Shown here one piece after another: positions 33,109 through 40,294 of a stretch of DNA of 64,000 nt. The notes beneath the pieces are model-generated. The model was not told the origin of the DNA and ran no database searches. It worked only from the letters and a program-made list of their open reading frames with translations. Source of the DNA: Desulfuromonas sp. AOP6 (lineage in GTDB: Bacteria; Desulfobacterota; Desulfuromonadia; Desulfuromonadales; SZUA-540); the NCBI RefSeq assembly GCF_009731355.2, contig NZ_AP022810.1, positions 3,128,001 to 3,192,000 on the forward strand, given 5' to 3'. Numbering within the stretch: the stretch's first letter is position 1; every line of letters begins with the position of its first letter. A program made the translations under genes and the position numbers.

Positions 33109-33384
33109 TCATTTGATGCGTTTGAGATGACCGCCCTTGTCCCCGTTCTTCTCCTCGCCGGCAGAAGTCTTTTCTTCCTGGGGTTCGCCGTCCTCTTCTT
33201 CTCCCAGGAAGGGGAGGGTCTTTGTCTGAATCATGGTCTCAATGGAGGTGGCAATGGAGAGGCACTGCTTCATGCAGACCCGGCGCGCCGGGCAGGTGGT
33301 GCAATCGGCTTCGCCACCGGCGACCCGCAGGGCATGCACGACCAGTTCAACACTTTCGACCTGAGACAGTGGAATAAAAAACAT
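33109..33384 (-). CDS. Small cysteine-cluster protein
   Basis: This 91-residue cytoplasmic protein begins MFFIPLSQVESVELVVHALR. It carries a four-Cys cluster C28-xx-C31-x5-C37-xxx-C41 (CTTCPARRVCMKQC) and ends in a long Glu/Lys-rich tail. The spacing could bind zinc or an iron-sulfur cluster. No family is recognised. GGGAGAATAAGC precedes the ATG. It sits between aroF and serA on the same strand, 91 bp after aroF, and may be transcribed with aroF. Confidence 0.7.
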   Translation of the reverse strand: MFFIPLSQVESVELVVHALRVAGGEADCTTCPARRVCMKQCLSIATSIETMIQTKTLPFLGEEEDGEPQEEKTSAGEEKNGDKGGHLKRIK

Positions 33385-33475
33385 GCTTATTCTCCCGTGG
33401 AGGAGCAGATTCGGCCGGTGTAACCACACACCGGCTCAATCTGTCTCTTTTTTCGAGGGAACACCCTACACCCTT

Positions 33476-34495
33476 TTACAGGGTTTTGCCAGCGACCGCC
33501 GCGAACTGACGCAACTTCTCCATGACGATGGCAAACTCCTGCGGGCGCAGGGACTGGGGCCCGTCGCTGGCGGCTTTTTCAGGGCAGGGATGCACCTCGA
33601 TGATGAGGCCGTCACAACCGGCGGCGACAGCGGCATAGCTCATGGAGGGGACGAGGCTGGCATGACCGGTGGCGTGTGAGGGATCGATGATTACGGGCAG
33701 GTGCGTCTGCTCCTTGAGAACAGGCACCGCCGAGATATCCAGGGTGTTGCGCGTGGCGGTCTCGAAGGTACGGATCCCCCGTTCGCAGAGAACGACGCGC
33801 CGGTTGCCCTCGGCCAGAATGTACTCGGCGCTCATGAGGAACTCCTGGATGGTGGTGGCCATGCCGCGCTTGAGCAGCACCGGCTTGTCGAGCTGCCCCA
33901 GCATTTTGAGGAGAGCGAAGTTCTGCACGTTGCGGGCTCCCACCTGCAGGATATCGGCATAGCGGGCCACCAGCTCCACATCGCGGGGGTTGACCACCTC
34001 GGTCACGATGGGCAGGCCGGTCTCCTGGCGGGCCAGGTCGAGCAGCTTCAGCCCCTCCTCCTCCATGCCCTGGAAAGAATAGGGACTCGTGCGCGGCTTG
34101 AAGGCACCGCCACGCAGCACCTTGGCGCCGGCCGCCTTGACCGCTTTGGCCGTCTCCACGATCTGCTCTTCACTTTCCACGGAGCAGGGTCCGGCCATGA
34201 CCACCAGGGAAGAACCGCCAATAGTCAACCCCGGCGCCAGCTCGATTTCGCTGGGAGCGGGGCAGACTTCGCGACTGGCCAGCTTGTAGGGCTTCAGAAT
34301 GGGGACTACGCTCTCCACGCCGGGCATCGACTCCAGCGACTGCAATACCATCTTGCCCCTTTCGTCCCCGACAGCGCCAATGACGTTGCGGGTCTCTCCA
34401 TGAATGACGTGGGGCTTGTAACCAAGTTCACGGATCCGTTTTTTGACTTCGGAAAGCTCTTCTTTGCCGACGCCCTGCTTCATGACGATGATCAT
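33476..34495 (-). CDS. aroF: 3-deoxy-7-phosphoheptulonate synthase
   Basis: This 339-residue DAHP synthase of the I-beta type has an N-terminal ACT-like regulatory domain (about 1-70; [17 protein letters not shown]). The barrel shows [48 protein letters not shown] and [10 protein letters not shown]. It joins phosphoenolpyruvate and erythrose 4-phosphate, the first step to aromatic amino acids. CAGGAGGCACAAAG precedes the ATG. It lies behind a leader peptide and two terminators, so expression should follow aromatic amino acid supply. Confidence 0.96.
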   Translation of the reverse strand: MIIVMKQGVGKEELSEVKKRIRELGYKPHVIHGETRNVIGAVGDERGKMVLQSLESMPGVESVVPILKPYKLASREVCPAPSEIELAPGLTIGGSSLVVMAGPCSVESEEQIVETAKAVKAAGAKVLRGGAFKPRTSPYSFQGMEEEGLKLLDLARQETGLPIVTEVVNPRDVELVARYADILQVGARNVQNFALLKMLGQLDKPVLLKRGMATTIQEFLMSAEYILAEGNRRVVLCERGIRTFETATRNTLDISAVPVLKEQTHLPVIIDPSHATGHASLVPSMSYAAVAAGCDGLIIEVHPCPEKAASDGPQSLRPQEFAIVMEKLRQFAAVAGKTL

Positions 34496-34535
34496 CTTTG
34501 TGCCTCCTGATATGTGATCGTGCTGCCGTTAACTG

Positions 34536-34569
34536 AAAAAGGCCCCGGAGCGTGTCCCGGAGCCTTTTT
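34536..34569 (-). terminator. Second terminator before aroF
   Basis: AAAAAGGCTCCGGG pairs with CTCCGGGGCCTTTTT (two G-U pairs), giving a stem of about 14 bp with five T on the minus strand. It ends 40 bp before the aroF start, so transcripts must pass it to express aroF. Confidence 0.8.
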
Positions 34570-34585
34570 GATTTCGATCACAAGC

Positions 34586-34628
34586 AAAAAGACCACGGGA
34601 AAACCCTCTGCCGGTCTGCCCATGGTCT
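34586..34628 (-). terminator. Attenuator terminator of aroF
   Basis: AGACCATGGG (34628-34619) pairs with CCCGTGGTCT (34599-34590) and is followed by T's (TTTTTG). Its left arm overlaps the segment at 34611-34625 that can pair instead with the leader-coding sequence 34676-34688, so the two structures exclude each other. Confidence 0.8.
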
Positions 34629-34655
34629 CTGTCGGTTTGTTGTGTGGGGTTCTAC

Positions 34656-34745
34656 TTACGCCAGCAAACCTCTTCCCAGGGCAGACGGTCTAAAATAACC
34701 GTACCAAAAGAAAAAGCGGCTAAACTGGACGAATGAAGCAAACAT
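34656..34745 (-). CDS. aroF leader peptide (aromatic-rich)
   Basis: This 29-residue frame has a strong ribosome site (AGGAG, five bases before the ATG) and contains the run FFFWYGYF. In all, 10 of its first 18 codons encode Phe, Trp or Tyr. The CCGTCTGCCCTGG part (34688-34676) near its end can pair with downstream CCATGGGCAGACCGG (34625-34611), which blocks the terminator at 34586-34628. Ribosome stalling at the aromatic codons would leave that segment free and permit aroF transcription. This is classic attenuation. Confidence 0.85.
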   Translation of the reverse strand: MFASFVQFSRFFFWYGYFRPSALGRGLLA

Positions 34746-34773
34746 GTAGTTCTCCTAGAAATGCGTGATTTCC

Positions 34774-34802
34774 CTTGTAACAGGATTTTGAGCCTATAGC
34801 AA
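34774..34802 (-). promoter_or_regulatory. Candidate promoter of the aroF leader
   Basis: On the minus strand -35 TTGCTA (34802-34797) and -10 TACAAG (34779-34774) are 17 bp apart, just inside the short gap after otsA. Transcription would start near 34767. Confidence 0.45.
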
Positions 34803-34822
34803 GGACTAACTTCTGCTACGTT

Positions 34823-36250
34823 CTACCGGCTGCGCTGCAGCGTTTCAATAAAGCGTCTGACCCAGCGATGGACATCGTTGCGACGGATATCGGCTCGTAA
34901 AACCGACATCCGCCGCTTTCGCTCGTGCTGAGGCATAGTAAAAGCCTGACGAATAGCGTCGGCCGTCCCTTCAATATCGTAAGGATTCACCAAAAGGGCA
35001 TTTTCTCCCATGGTATCGGCGGCGCCAGCGAACTCGCTCAGAATGAGGACACCGTTGTTGTGGACCGAGCTGGCGCAGTACTCTTTGGCTACCAGGTTCA
35101 TGCCATCACATAAGGGCGTCACCAAGGCGATTTCCGCGGCCCGGTAGTGAGCCAGAAGCTGAACCCTGTCGAGACTGCGGTAAACGTAGTGAACAGGAAT
35201 CCAGCCATGTTCGGAATACTGGGCGTTGATCCGGCCCACCAACTGGTCTATCTGCCCCTTCAGATCCCGGTAATCGGGGACCATGGTCCGACTGGGCACC
35301 ACCACCTGAACAAGAGATATCTTTCGCATGAGGTCTGGATATTTCGCCAGGGCCCTCTCGAAAGCCAGCAACCGTTCAGGAATCCCCTTGGTGTAGTCGA
35401 GGCGATCGACCCCCAGCAGCAGTTGCCTCCCTTCAATGTTCTCGTGCAGAAACCAGGCGGCTTCATCGACCTCTTTGGAGGCGGCGGCATCGTTGAATTC
35501 ATCGAAATCGATGCTGATGGGAAAATGTCCCACCCTGACCTTTCTCTGGCCATGCCTCAAGGTGGTATGATGGCGGTGGCGCCGGATCACTTCTGTATCG
35601 GGGAGAAGAGAGTGTGCACAACGAATAAAATTGCGCCGGTCCCGCAGGGTCTGAAATCCCAGCAGATCATACTCCATCAGCCCGCGAATCAGTTCGAGGT
35701 TCCAGGGAAGACGGCGAAAGAGATCGAGAGAAGGAAAGGGGATATGATGAAAGTATCCCAAAGCCTGCCGCACTCCATGCTTCCGCAGATAGGCGCCGAC
35801 CAGGGTCAACTGGTAATCATGTACCCAGAGGAGGTCACCGGCTTTGCAGACCTCGGCAATCGTCCGGGCGAAGCGCTCATTGACCTGGCGATAGGTCTGC
35901 CAGTTTTCCAGGCTGAAATTGCAGTTGCCGAGCAGATCATGGAACAGGGGCCAGAGGGTTTCGTTGGAAAACCCCCAGTAATATCGCTCTACCTCTTCTT
36001 CCGTCAGGGGCACCGGGTGCAGCCGATACCCCTCCTCGGCCCTGAAACGGGAAAGAAGTTCATTCAGCGGGGCCTCTTCGCCGCAGCCAGGCCAGCCAAT
36101 CCACAAGCCATCGTTCTGCTTCATGACTGGCGAGAGAGCCGTCACCAACCCACCCGAGCCGGCGGAAATGTCCCAGCGCCCTTCAACACAGGAGACGACG
36201 ACAGGGAGACGGTTGGAGACCATCAGAAGCCGGTGTGACTGTTGACTCAT
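34823..36250 (-). CDS. otsA: Alpha,alpha-trehalose-phosphate synthase-like GT20
   Basis: This 475-residue GT20 enzyme shows the usual OtsA signature: [61 protein letters not shown] and [10 protein letters not shown]. It should join a nucleotide sugar to glucose 6-phosphate to make trehalose 6-phosphate. A related product such as a glucosylglycerol phosphate is possible. No phosphatase (otsB) domain or gene is present. It follows a TreT-like gene and a DUF5752-type gene on the same strand, with a terminator between. Confidence 0.88.
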   Translation of the reverse strand: MSQQSHRLLMVSNRLPVVVSCVEGRWDISAGSGGLVTALSPVMKQNDGLWIGWPGCGEEAPLNELLSRFRAEEGYRLHPVPLTEEEVERYYWGFSNETLWPLFHDLLGNCNFSLENWQTYRQVNERFARTIAEVCKAGDLLWVHDYQLTLVGAYLRKHGVRQALGYFHHIPFPSLDLFRRLPWNLELIRGLMEYDLLGFQTLRDRRNFIRCAHSLLPDTEVIRRHRHHTTLRHGQRKVRVGHFPISIDFDEFNDAAASKEVDEAAWFLHENIEGRQLLLGVDRLDYTKGIPERLLAFERALAKYPDLMRKISLVQVVVPSRTMVPDYRDLKGQIDQLVGRINAQYSEHGWIPVHYVYRSLDRVQLLAHYRAAEIALVTPLCDGMNLVAKEYCASSVHNNGVLILSEFAGAADTMGENALLVNPYDIEGTADAIRQAFTMPQHERKRRMSVLRADIRRNDVHRWVRRFIETLQRSR

Positions 36251-36342
36251 TGCAATATCTTACCTTCCTGACATCCCTCCTGCACAGGAGGATCAGACCA
36301 TCTGCCCATACCCGATCCCCTATCAGGCACTTCAACTCCCTT

Positions 36343-36364
36343 AAAAAAGGGGCTTCCCCTTTTT
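36343..36364 (-). terminator. Terminator between GT4 gene and otsA
   Basis: AAAAAGGGG and CCCCTTTTT form a short stem with a 3-base loop, followed by T's on the minus strand. Confidence 0.65.
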
Positions 36365-36382
36365 CCAGCGTGCAGACTGCTG

Positions 36383-37648
36383 TCAGTCACCGACCTCAAT
36401 CCGCTCCTGACTTCCGCTGATCAAACCATTAATCAGCGTGAGATATTCACGCAGGTGGCGTGTTATCAGGTAATTTTCTCTGACGAAGCGTTGAGCCCTG
36501 GCCCCGATTTCATCCAGAACGTCCCTGCGATGCAGAAGGTAACGGATGCGAAGGGCCGCCCCTTCGGGGGTGTGAACCAAAAATCCGGTGTAATGATTGA
36601 TCACCTGCAGCCGGATACCCCCCGTATCGCCACCAATAACGGGCTTACCTTTCCACATCCCTTCCGAGACGGTGAGCCCGAACCCCTCCTTGATCGACTT
36701 CTGCAGGACAATATCAGCCGCCCTCTGCAGGGCATTGATTGTAGTATGCGCGTCGGACGGCAGCAGCAGGACATGGATATTGGGATCTCCCTCGGCGGCC
36801 TGGCGAACCTCCTGCAGAACGGCCTCGCCTTCCGGGTCATCGCTGGCGCCGCCCCCGGCCAGCACCAGCTGCAGGGGAGTCAATTTGCTGGCCAGCTTGT
36901 AAGCCTCAATCACCCCCAGGGGATCTTTGAAGCGGTCGTAGCGCGAGACCTGCAGAATCATGGGCAGGTCAGGGTCGAGCTTGAAGGTTTTAAAGACCGC
37001 CTTGATCTCCGCGGCTGGCAGGTCACGGTTCTTGGCACTCAGCGGATCGATACTCGGCGCAATGATGTACTGGAGATGAGGGAGTCTCTGGGCAAATTCG
37101 GGCAGGGAAAAAACACTGGCATCATAAGGCACAACCCACTGCTTCAGATATTTCCAGACCGGACGGTAGGGATGGCTCGCATCGATATGGCACCGCCAAA
37201 CCCATTTGCCCTTGCGCTCGGGCAACTTGGCCAAGAGGGGAGCCGGTTGCGGGTCGTGTATAAACACGATGTCCGCATCCACCAGCTTCTTCCGGAGTTC
37301 TTCGGCGTTGCGCTCGTTGGTCTCCTCATAGGCCTGCAGCAGCCCCTCGGAGAGACTCTGCGGCACCCCTTGCAGGGCATTGTGAAATCCCTTGGTGCAC
37401 TGGTAAAATTGCGCGTCACCGCTGACAATCTCCCAACTGGTGTCAATCCCCAGAGCCTGCTTCAGAGGGATGAGCTTGTGCAGGATTTCCGCGACCCCAC
37501 CCCCTTCACGAGTCGAGTTGACATGCACGACCTTTACCCCCCTCAGGGGCTTGGCAAGCTGCTCCAGTTGGCTGATAACCCCGTCGCCAACGACGGCACG
37601 ATAATCCTCTATGATATTGTTTTCTGTCTCCATGATTGGCCTCATCAT
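36383..37648 (-). CDS. TreT-like trehalose synthase (GT4 glycosyltransferase)
   Basis: This 421-residue GT-B glycosyltransferase has VVHVNSTREGGGVAEILH, DIVFIHDPQPAPLL, WRCHIDASHP and the GT4 motif KEGFGLTVSEGMWKGKPVIGG. The N-terminal GGGVAE loop and overall pattern match TreT, which makes trehalose from a nucleotide-glucose and glucose, or the related trehalose phosphorylase. GGAGGGGGCAAG precedes the ATG. It overlaps the DUF5752-type gene by ATGA, so the two are coupled. Confidence 0.85.
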   Translation of the reverse strand: MMRPIMETENNIIEDYRAVVGDGVISQLEQLAKPLRGVKVVHVNSTREGGGVAEILHKLIPLKQALGIDTSWEIVSGDAQFYQCTKGFHNALQGVPQSLSEGLLQAYEETNERNAEELRKKLVDADIVFIHDPQPAPLLAKLPERKGKWVWRCHIDASHPYRPVWKYLKQWVVPYDASVFSLPEFAQRLPHLQYIIAPSIDPLSAKNRDLPAAEIKAVFKTFKLDPDLPMILQVSRYDRFKDPLGVIEAYKLASKLTPLQLVLAGGGASDDPEGEAVLQEVRQAAEGDPNIHVLLLPSDAHTTINALQRAADIVLQKSIKEGFGLTVSEGMWKGKPVIGGDTGGIRLQVINHYTGFLVHTPEGAALRIRYLLHRRDVLDEIGARAQRFVRENYLITRHLREYLTLINGLISGSQERIEVGD

Positions 37649-38331
37649 CTTGCCCCCTCCTCAAAGCAGGATTGAAAGATGCCATGGACAATGCTCCGGA
37701 TTTCCTTCAAGGATGAAAAGAAGGGGTCGACATCACTCAGTCGATGGCACAGTTCCAGGTAAGGCTCGCCAAAGCCCTCCAGCCAGGCGGTAAAATCATT
37801 TAGATGCCCTTCCGTGCGGCCCCGGGCATCAATGAAGTGATAATAGATGCTGCCTGTGGAGAGAGTGGGAATGACCTGCAGGATATCTTTCGGAGTGGCG
37901 AATCGTTGACCGGTATCGAAAACGACAATCTGTGACCGCTGGAAGTGAAATTGCTGATCGGCCTTGGCCCAGGGCACCATTTCGCTTTCATCGAGGCGCT
38001 GCTCCACCACCTCGACGATTTCCCGACGCAAGGCCTCCAAATCTGAAAAATCCGTCGGGATGACCATGCTCAGCCGTTCGGCCAATGGCTTGTCATGCAG
38101 GCCATGGTAGGCCCAGGAGGCAAAGTCGTTGTTGTATTCCGGCTCGTCGAACTTGGGGGTCAGCAAGCGACCCCAGAAGTGGTAGATTAAACTGGAGGGG
38201 GGAGCCTTCTGCAGGCCGTCCGAGAATTCCCGTAGGTTTTGTGCCTTGATCCCCGTCGCCAGGGTAATCAGAGCGCAGTCCTTTAGGGCAAAAGGAGTGG
38301 AAGAGGAATGCATCTTTGATTCTTTAGCCAT
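37645..38331 (-). CDS. DUF5752-type protein linked to trehalose synthesis
   Basis: This 228-residue cytoplasmic protein has the core FALKDCALITLATGIKAQNLREFSDGL, SSLIYHFWGRLL, WAKADQQFHFQRSQIVVFDT and GSIYYHFIDARGRTEGHLNDFTAWLEG. I recall this pattern as DUF5752; its biochemical role is unknown. Two similar S-x-IYYHFxxxR segments suggest an internal duplication. GGGAGGATGAAAA precedes the ATG. It overlaps the TreT-like gene by 4 bp, which points to a role in the same sugar pathway. Confidence 0.75.
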   Translation of the reverse strand: MAKESKMHSSSTPFALKDCALITLATGIKAQNLREFSDGLQKAPPSSLIYHFWGRLLTPKFDEPEYNNDFASWAYHGLHDKPLAERLSMVIPTDFSDLEALRREIVEVVEQRLDESEMVPWAKADQQFHFQRSQIVVFDTGQRFATPKDILQVIPTLSTGSIYYHFIDARGRTEGHLNDFTAWLEGFGEPYLELCHRLSDVDPFFSSLKEIRSIVHGIFQSCFEEGAR

Positions 38332-38456
38332 TTTTCATCCTCCCACAAACAACCTTTATCTATATGAACTATAAGGGTTTTTATTTATATCACAAACTTT
38401 TAATGCTGCAACTATCGAGGCTGAAAGGCCCCCTTTTCTCACTCCGATATTTTTTC

Positions 38457-38485
38457 TTGACAGTCTCCACCGATTTAGCTATAAA
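38457..38485 (+). promoter_or_regulatory. tRNA-Phe promoter
   Basis: Consensus -35 TTGACA (38457-38462) and -10 TATAAA (38480-38485) are 17 bp apart, ending 13 bp before the tRNA. It is one of the strongest promoters in the window. Confidence 0.85.
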
Positions 38486-38498
38486 CGGGCTTCCAAAC

Positions 38499-38574
<76 letters not shown>

Positions 38575-38582
38575 GAAAAATC

Positions 38583-38615
38583 AAGGGGTTAGCCTACTCA
38601 GGCTAACCCCTTTTT
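38583..38615 (+). terminator. tRNA-Phe terminator
   Basis: AAGGGGTTAGCCT pairs perfectly with AGGCTAACCCCTT around the loop ACTC and runs into TTTTT. Confidence 0.9.
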
Positions 38616-38670
38616 CTTTTGACGGCATACTGGCAGATTCGGCGATGGTGCTGCAGGAAGGCGAAGTTGC

Positions 38671-39783
38671 TCATAGCGTCGGATAGGGAGGGAATTGGTT
38701 ATTGTCGTGGGACATCAGTCGCACCAGCTTCGTATGCATGAATAATTTTTCCTTGCCGGCGGACTTTTCTTCCAGCACGCCAATATCCACCAGTTGTTTC
38801 AGGTAAACCGAGGCCGTTTGCCGTTTGGCGATATCCCGCTCCACCAGCGAGCTGATGCGGCAATAGGGCTGTTCGAAGAGTACCTGCATCAACTCGTGAC
38901 TGTATATCTTGGGTAGCTGCCCTTTAACGTAGAGTGAGGTTTGCTCCATTAACTCCCGCACGGCGGCGATTTTCAGACAGGTCCAGCGCGATACCTGCTC
39001 GACCCCTTCGAGCATGAAAAGAATCCACTCCTGCCACCGACCATCCCGTGTCACCTGATTTAGCAAGCGGTAGTAGGCCGATTTGTTCTGCACGATATAG
39101 CGGCTCAGATAGAGTATCGGCAGAGTCAGCAGTCCCTGTTCGATCAGGTACAGGACATTGAGGATACGCCCCGTGCGGCCATTGCCATCGTAAAAAGGGT
39201 GAATGGCCTCGAACTGGTAGTGGCTGATGGCCATCTTGATCAGCGGGTCCAGATCGTCTTCGGCGTGGATAAAGCGCTCCCAATTGCTCAGCAGGTCGCG
39301 GAGGACGGATTCACCTTCAGGCGGCGTGTAGATCACCTCGCCTGTAGTTTGATTTCCAATGACAGTACCGGGCAGCCGGCGCAGCTCCATGGCCTGATTC
39401 TTCAGGGTGCTGCAGACCTCGATGGCGGTTGCGGTGGCCAGAGGCCGATCCCGCAGTTGCCTGAACCCCTGGTACAGAGCGGTACGGTAACGCAGCGCCT
39501 CCCGGGTGGCCGCATCGGCCTCGCTTTCCCGCTGGGCGTGGCGGAACAGCTTGTCGGTGGTGGTCAGGATATTTTCGATTCCCGAGCTGTCCTTGGCTTC
39601 CAGCAGCGGCAGCAGATTGATCAACAGGCCCTGATCCGGCAGTAATGCCCCCGCCTGCTTGAGCTCGGCAAGGGCGGCGCGAGCCGGGATACAGGCCTTG
39701 AGAATCGTCCGTGTTTCGACCGCTTCCACCGGGGGAGGCAGGGGCGGCAAGGCGTTGTAGGGTTGATTCGGCTGCCATTTCAT
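38671..39783 (-). CDS. Fic family AMP-transferase with inhibitory helix and winged helix
   Basis: This 370-residue protein begins MKWQPNQPYNALPPLPP. It holds the inhibitory motif S66-xxx-E70-N71 (SSGIEN), the Fic motif HPFYDGNGRTGR (195-206) with its catalytic His, and a C-terminal winged helix (about 300-365; SLVERDIAKRQTASVYLKQL). Fic enzymes transfer AMP from ATP to protein hydroxyls, and the N-terminal helix keeps this class self-inhibited. The winged helix may bind DNA and repress its own promoter. The start lacks a strong Shine-Dalgarno but matches the family N-terminus; longer frames are non-homologous. Confidence 0.92.
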   Translation of the reverse strand: MKWQPNQPYNALPPLPPPVEAVETRTILKACIPARAALAELKQAGALLPDQGLLINLLPLLEAKDSSGIENILTTTDKLFRHAQRESEADAATREALRYRTALYQGFRQLRDRPLATATAIEVCSTLKNQAMELRRLPGTVIGNQTTGEVIYTPPEGESVLRDLLSNWERFIHAEDDLDPLIKMAISHYQFEAIHPFYDGNGRTGRILNVLYLIEQGLLTLPILYLSRYIVQNKSAYYRLLNQVTRDGRWQEWILFMLEGVEQVSRWTCLKIAAVRELMEQTSLYVKGQLPKIYSHELMQVLFEQPYCRISSLVERDIAKRQTASVYLKQLVDIGVLEEKSAGKEKLFMHTKLVRLMSHDNNQFPPYPTL

Positions 39784-39803
39784 CTTTACAAATCCGTCTT
39801 TTA

Positions 39804-39985
39804 TCGACACATAGTGGGTAATAAGACCAAGATATGGCGAGAATATCGACATGTCAACCATCTTGTGTCGAAATAAGCCAGCTTTGTCGACACAAGATGC
39901 GCTGGTGCCCGGCCGATGTTGACGGCATCGACATGAGCAGGACCACATGTCGATAAATTTGAATTTTGTCGACATGTGGTCCTGC
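39804..39985 (-). promoter_or_regulatory. fic promoter within a phased TCGACA box array
   Basis: TCGACA occurs on the plus strand at 39804, 39846, 39887, 39928 and 39969, spaced 42, 41, 41 and 41 bp (four helical turns). Reverse copies (TGTCGA) at 39866 and 39948 create perfect inverted repeats of 13 bp (39859-39871/39887-39899) and 17 bp (39937-39953/39969-39985), each with a 15-bp spacer. A minus-strand promoter, TTGACA (39857-39852) and TATCTT (39834-39829), lies among the boxes. Confidence 0.75.
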
Positions 39986-40223
39986 CGTCCGCTATTATCA
40001 AAACGCTCCGTTGGAGGCTCGGGATTGCAGGGGCACGAACAGGGTATCGAGTTCGGCCAGATGGGCTCAGGCGCTGGATTTCGGGGTTCAACCGATTCGA
40101 CGATGGCGATAAAGCGGTGTTTGAGATCGATTTTTCTGAAATAAATCGGCCCTTGCAAATGTCAACTCAATTGCTACCTGAGGCTATAGCCAATTTAATT
40201 TTGTAGGTACAGGGGTTTTTACG
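39986..40223. other. Gap upstream of the fic array, possible gene remnant
   Basis: A plus-strand frame over 39976-40206 ends with protein-like text (NRFDDGDKAVFEIDF, then LLPEAIANLIL and TAG) but has no credible start, ribosome site or family. It may be a decayed gene. I see no other clear feature here. Confidence 0.25.
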
Positions 40224-40253
40224 GAACCGCCCGCAGCAAACTGCGGGCGGTTC
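40224..40253. terminator. Perfect GC hairpin after the 1113-residue gene
   Basis: GAACCGCCCGCAG and CTGCGGGCGGTTC form a perfect 13-bp stem with loop CAAA, 42 bp after the minus-strand stop at 40295. A T-run is missing on both sides, so termination strength is uncertain. Confidence 0.5.
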
Positions 40254-40294
40254 TGCTTCACCTTAATTCACGGGCAGGCCCGTCTGTCCAGGCA

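Noticed and set aside
39804-39985. Regular 41-bp repeats considered as a CRISPR array or plasmid iterons
   Set aside because: Only about 6-8 bases repeat per unit, copies occur in both orientations, and no cas or rep gene is near. The pattern fits phased operator sites better.
39784-40158. Long N-terminal extension of the Fic frame
   Set aside because: It would be translated from the operator array itself, and its sequence is low-complexity noise. The family N-terminus starts at 39783.
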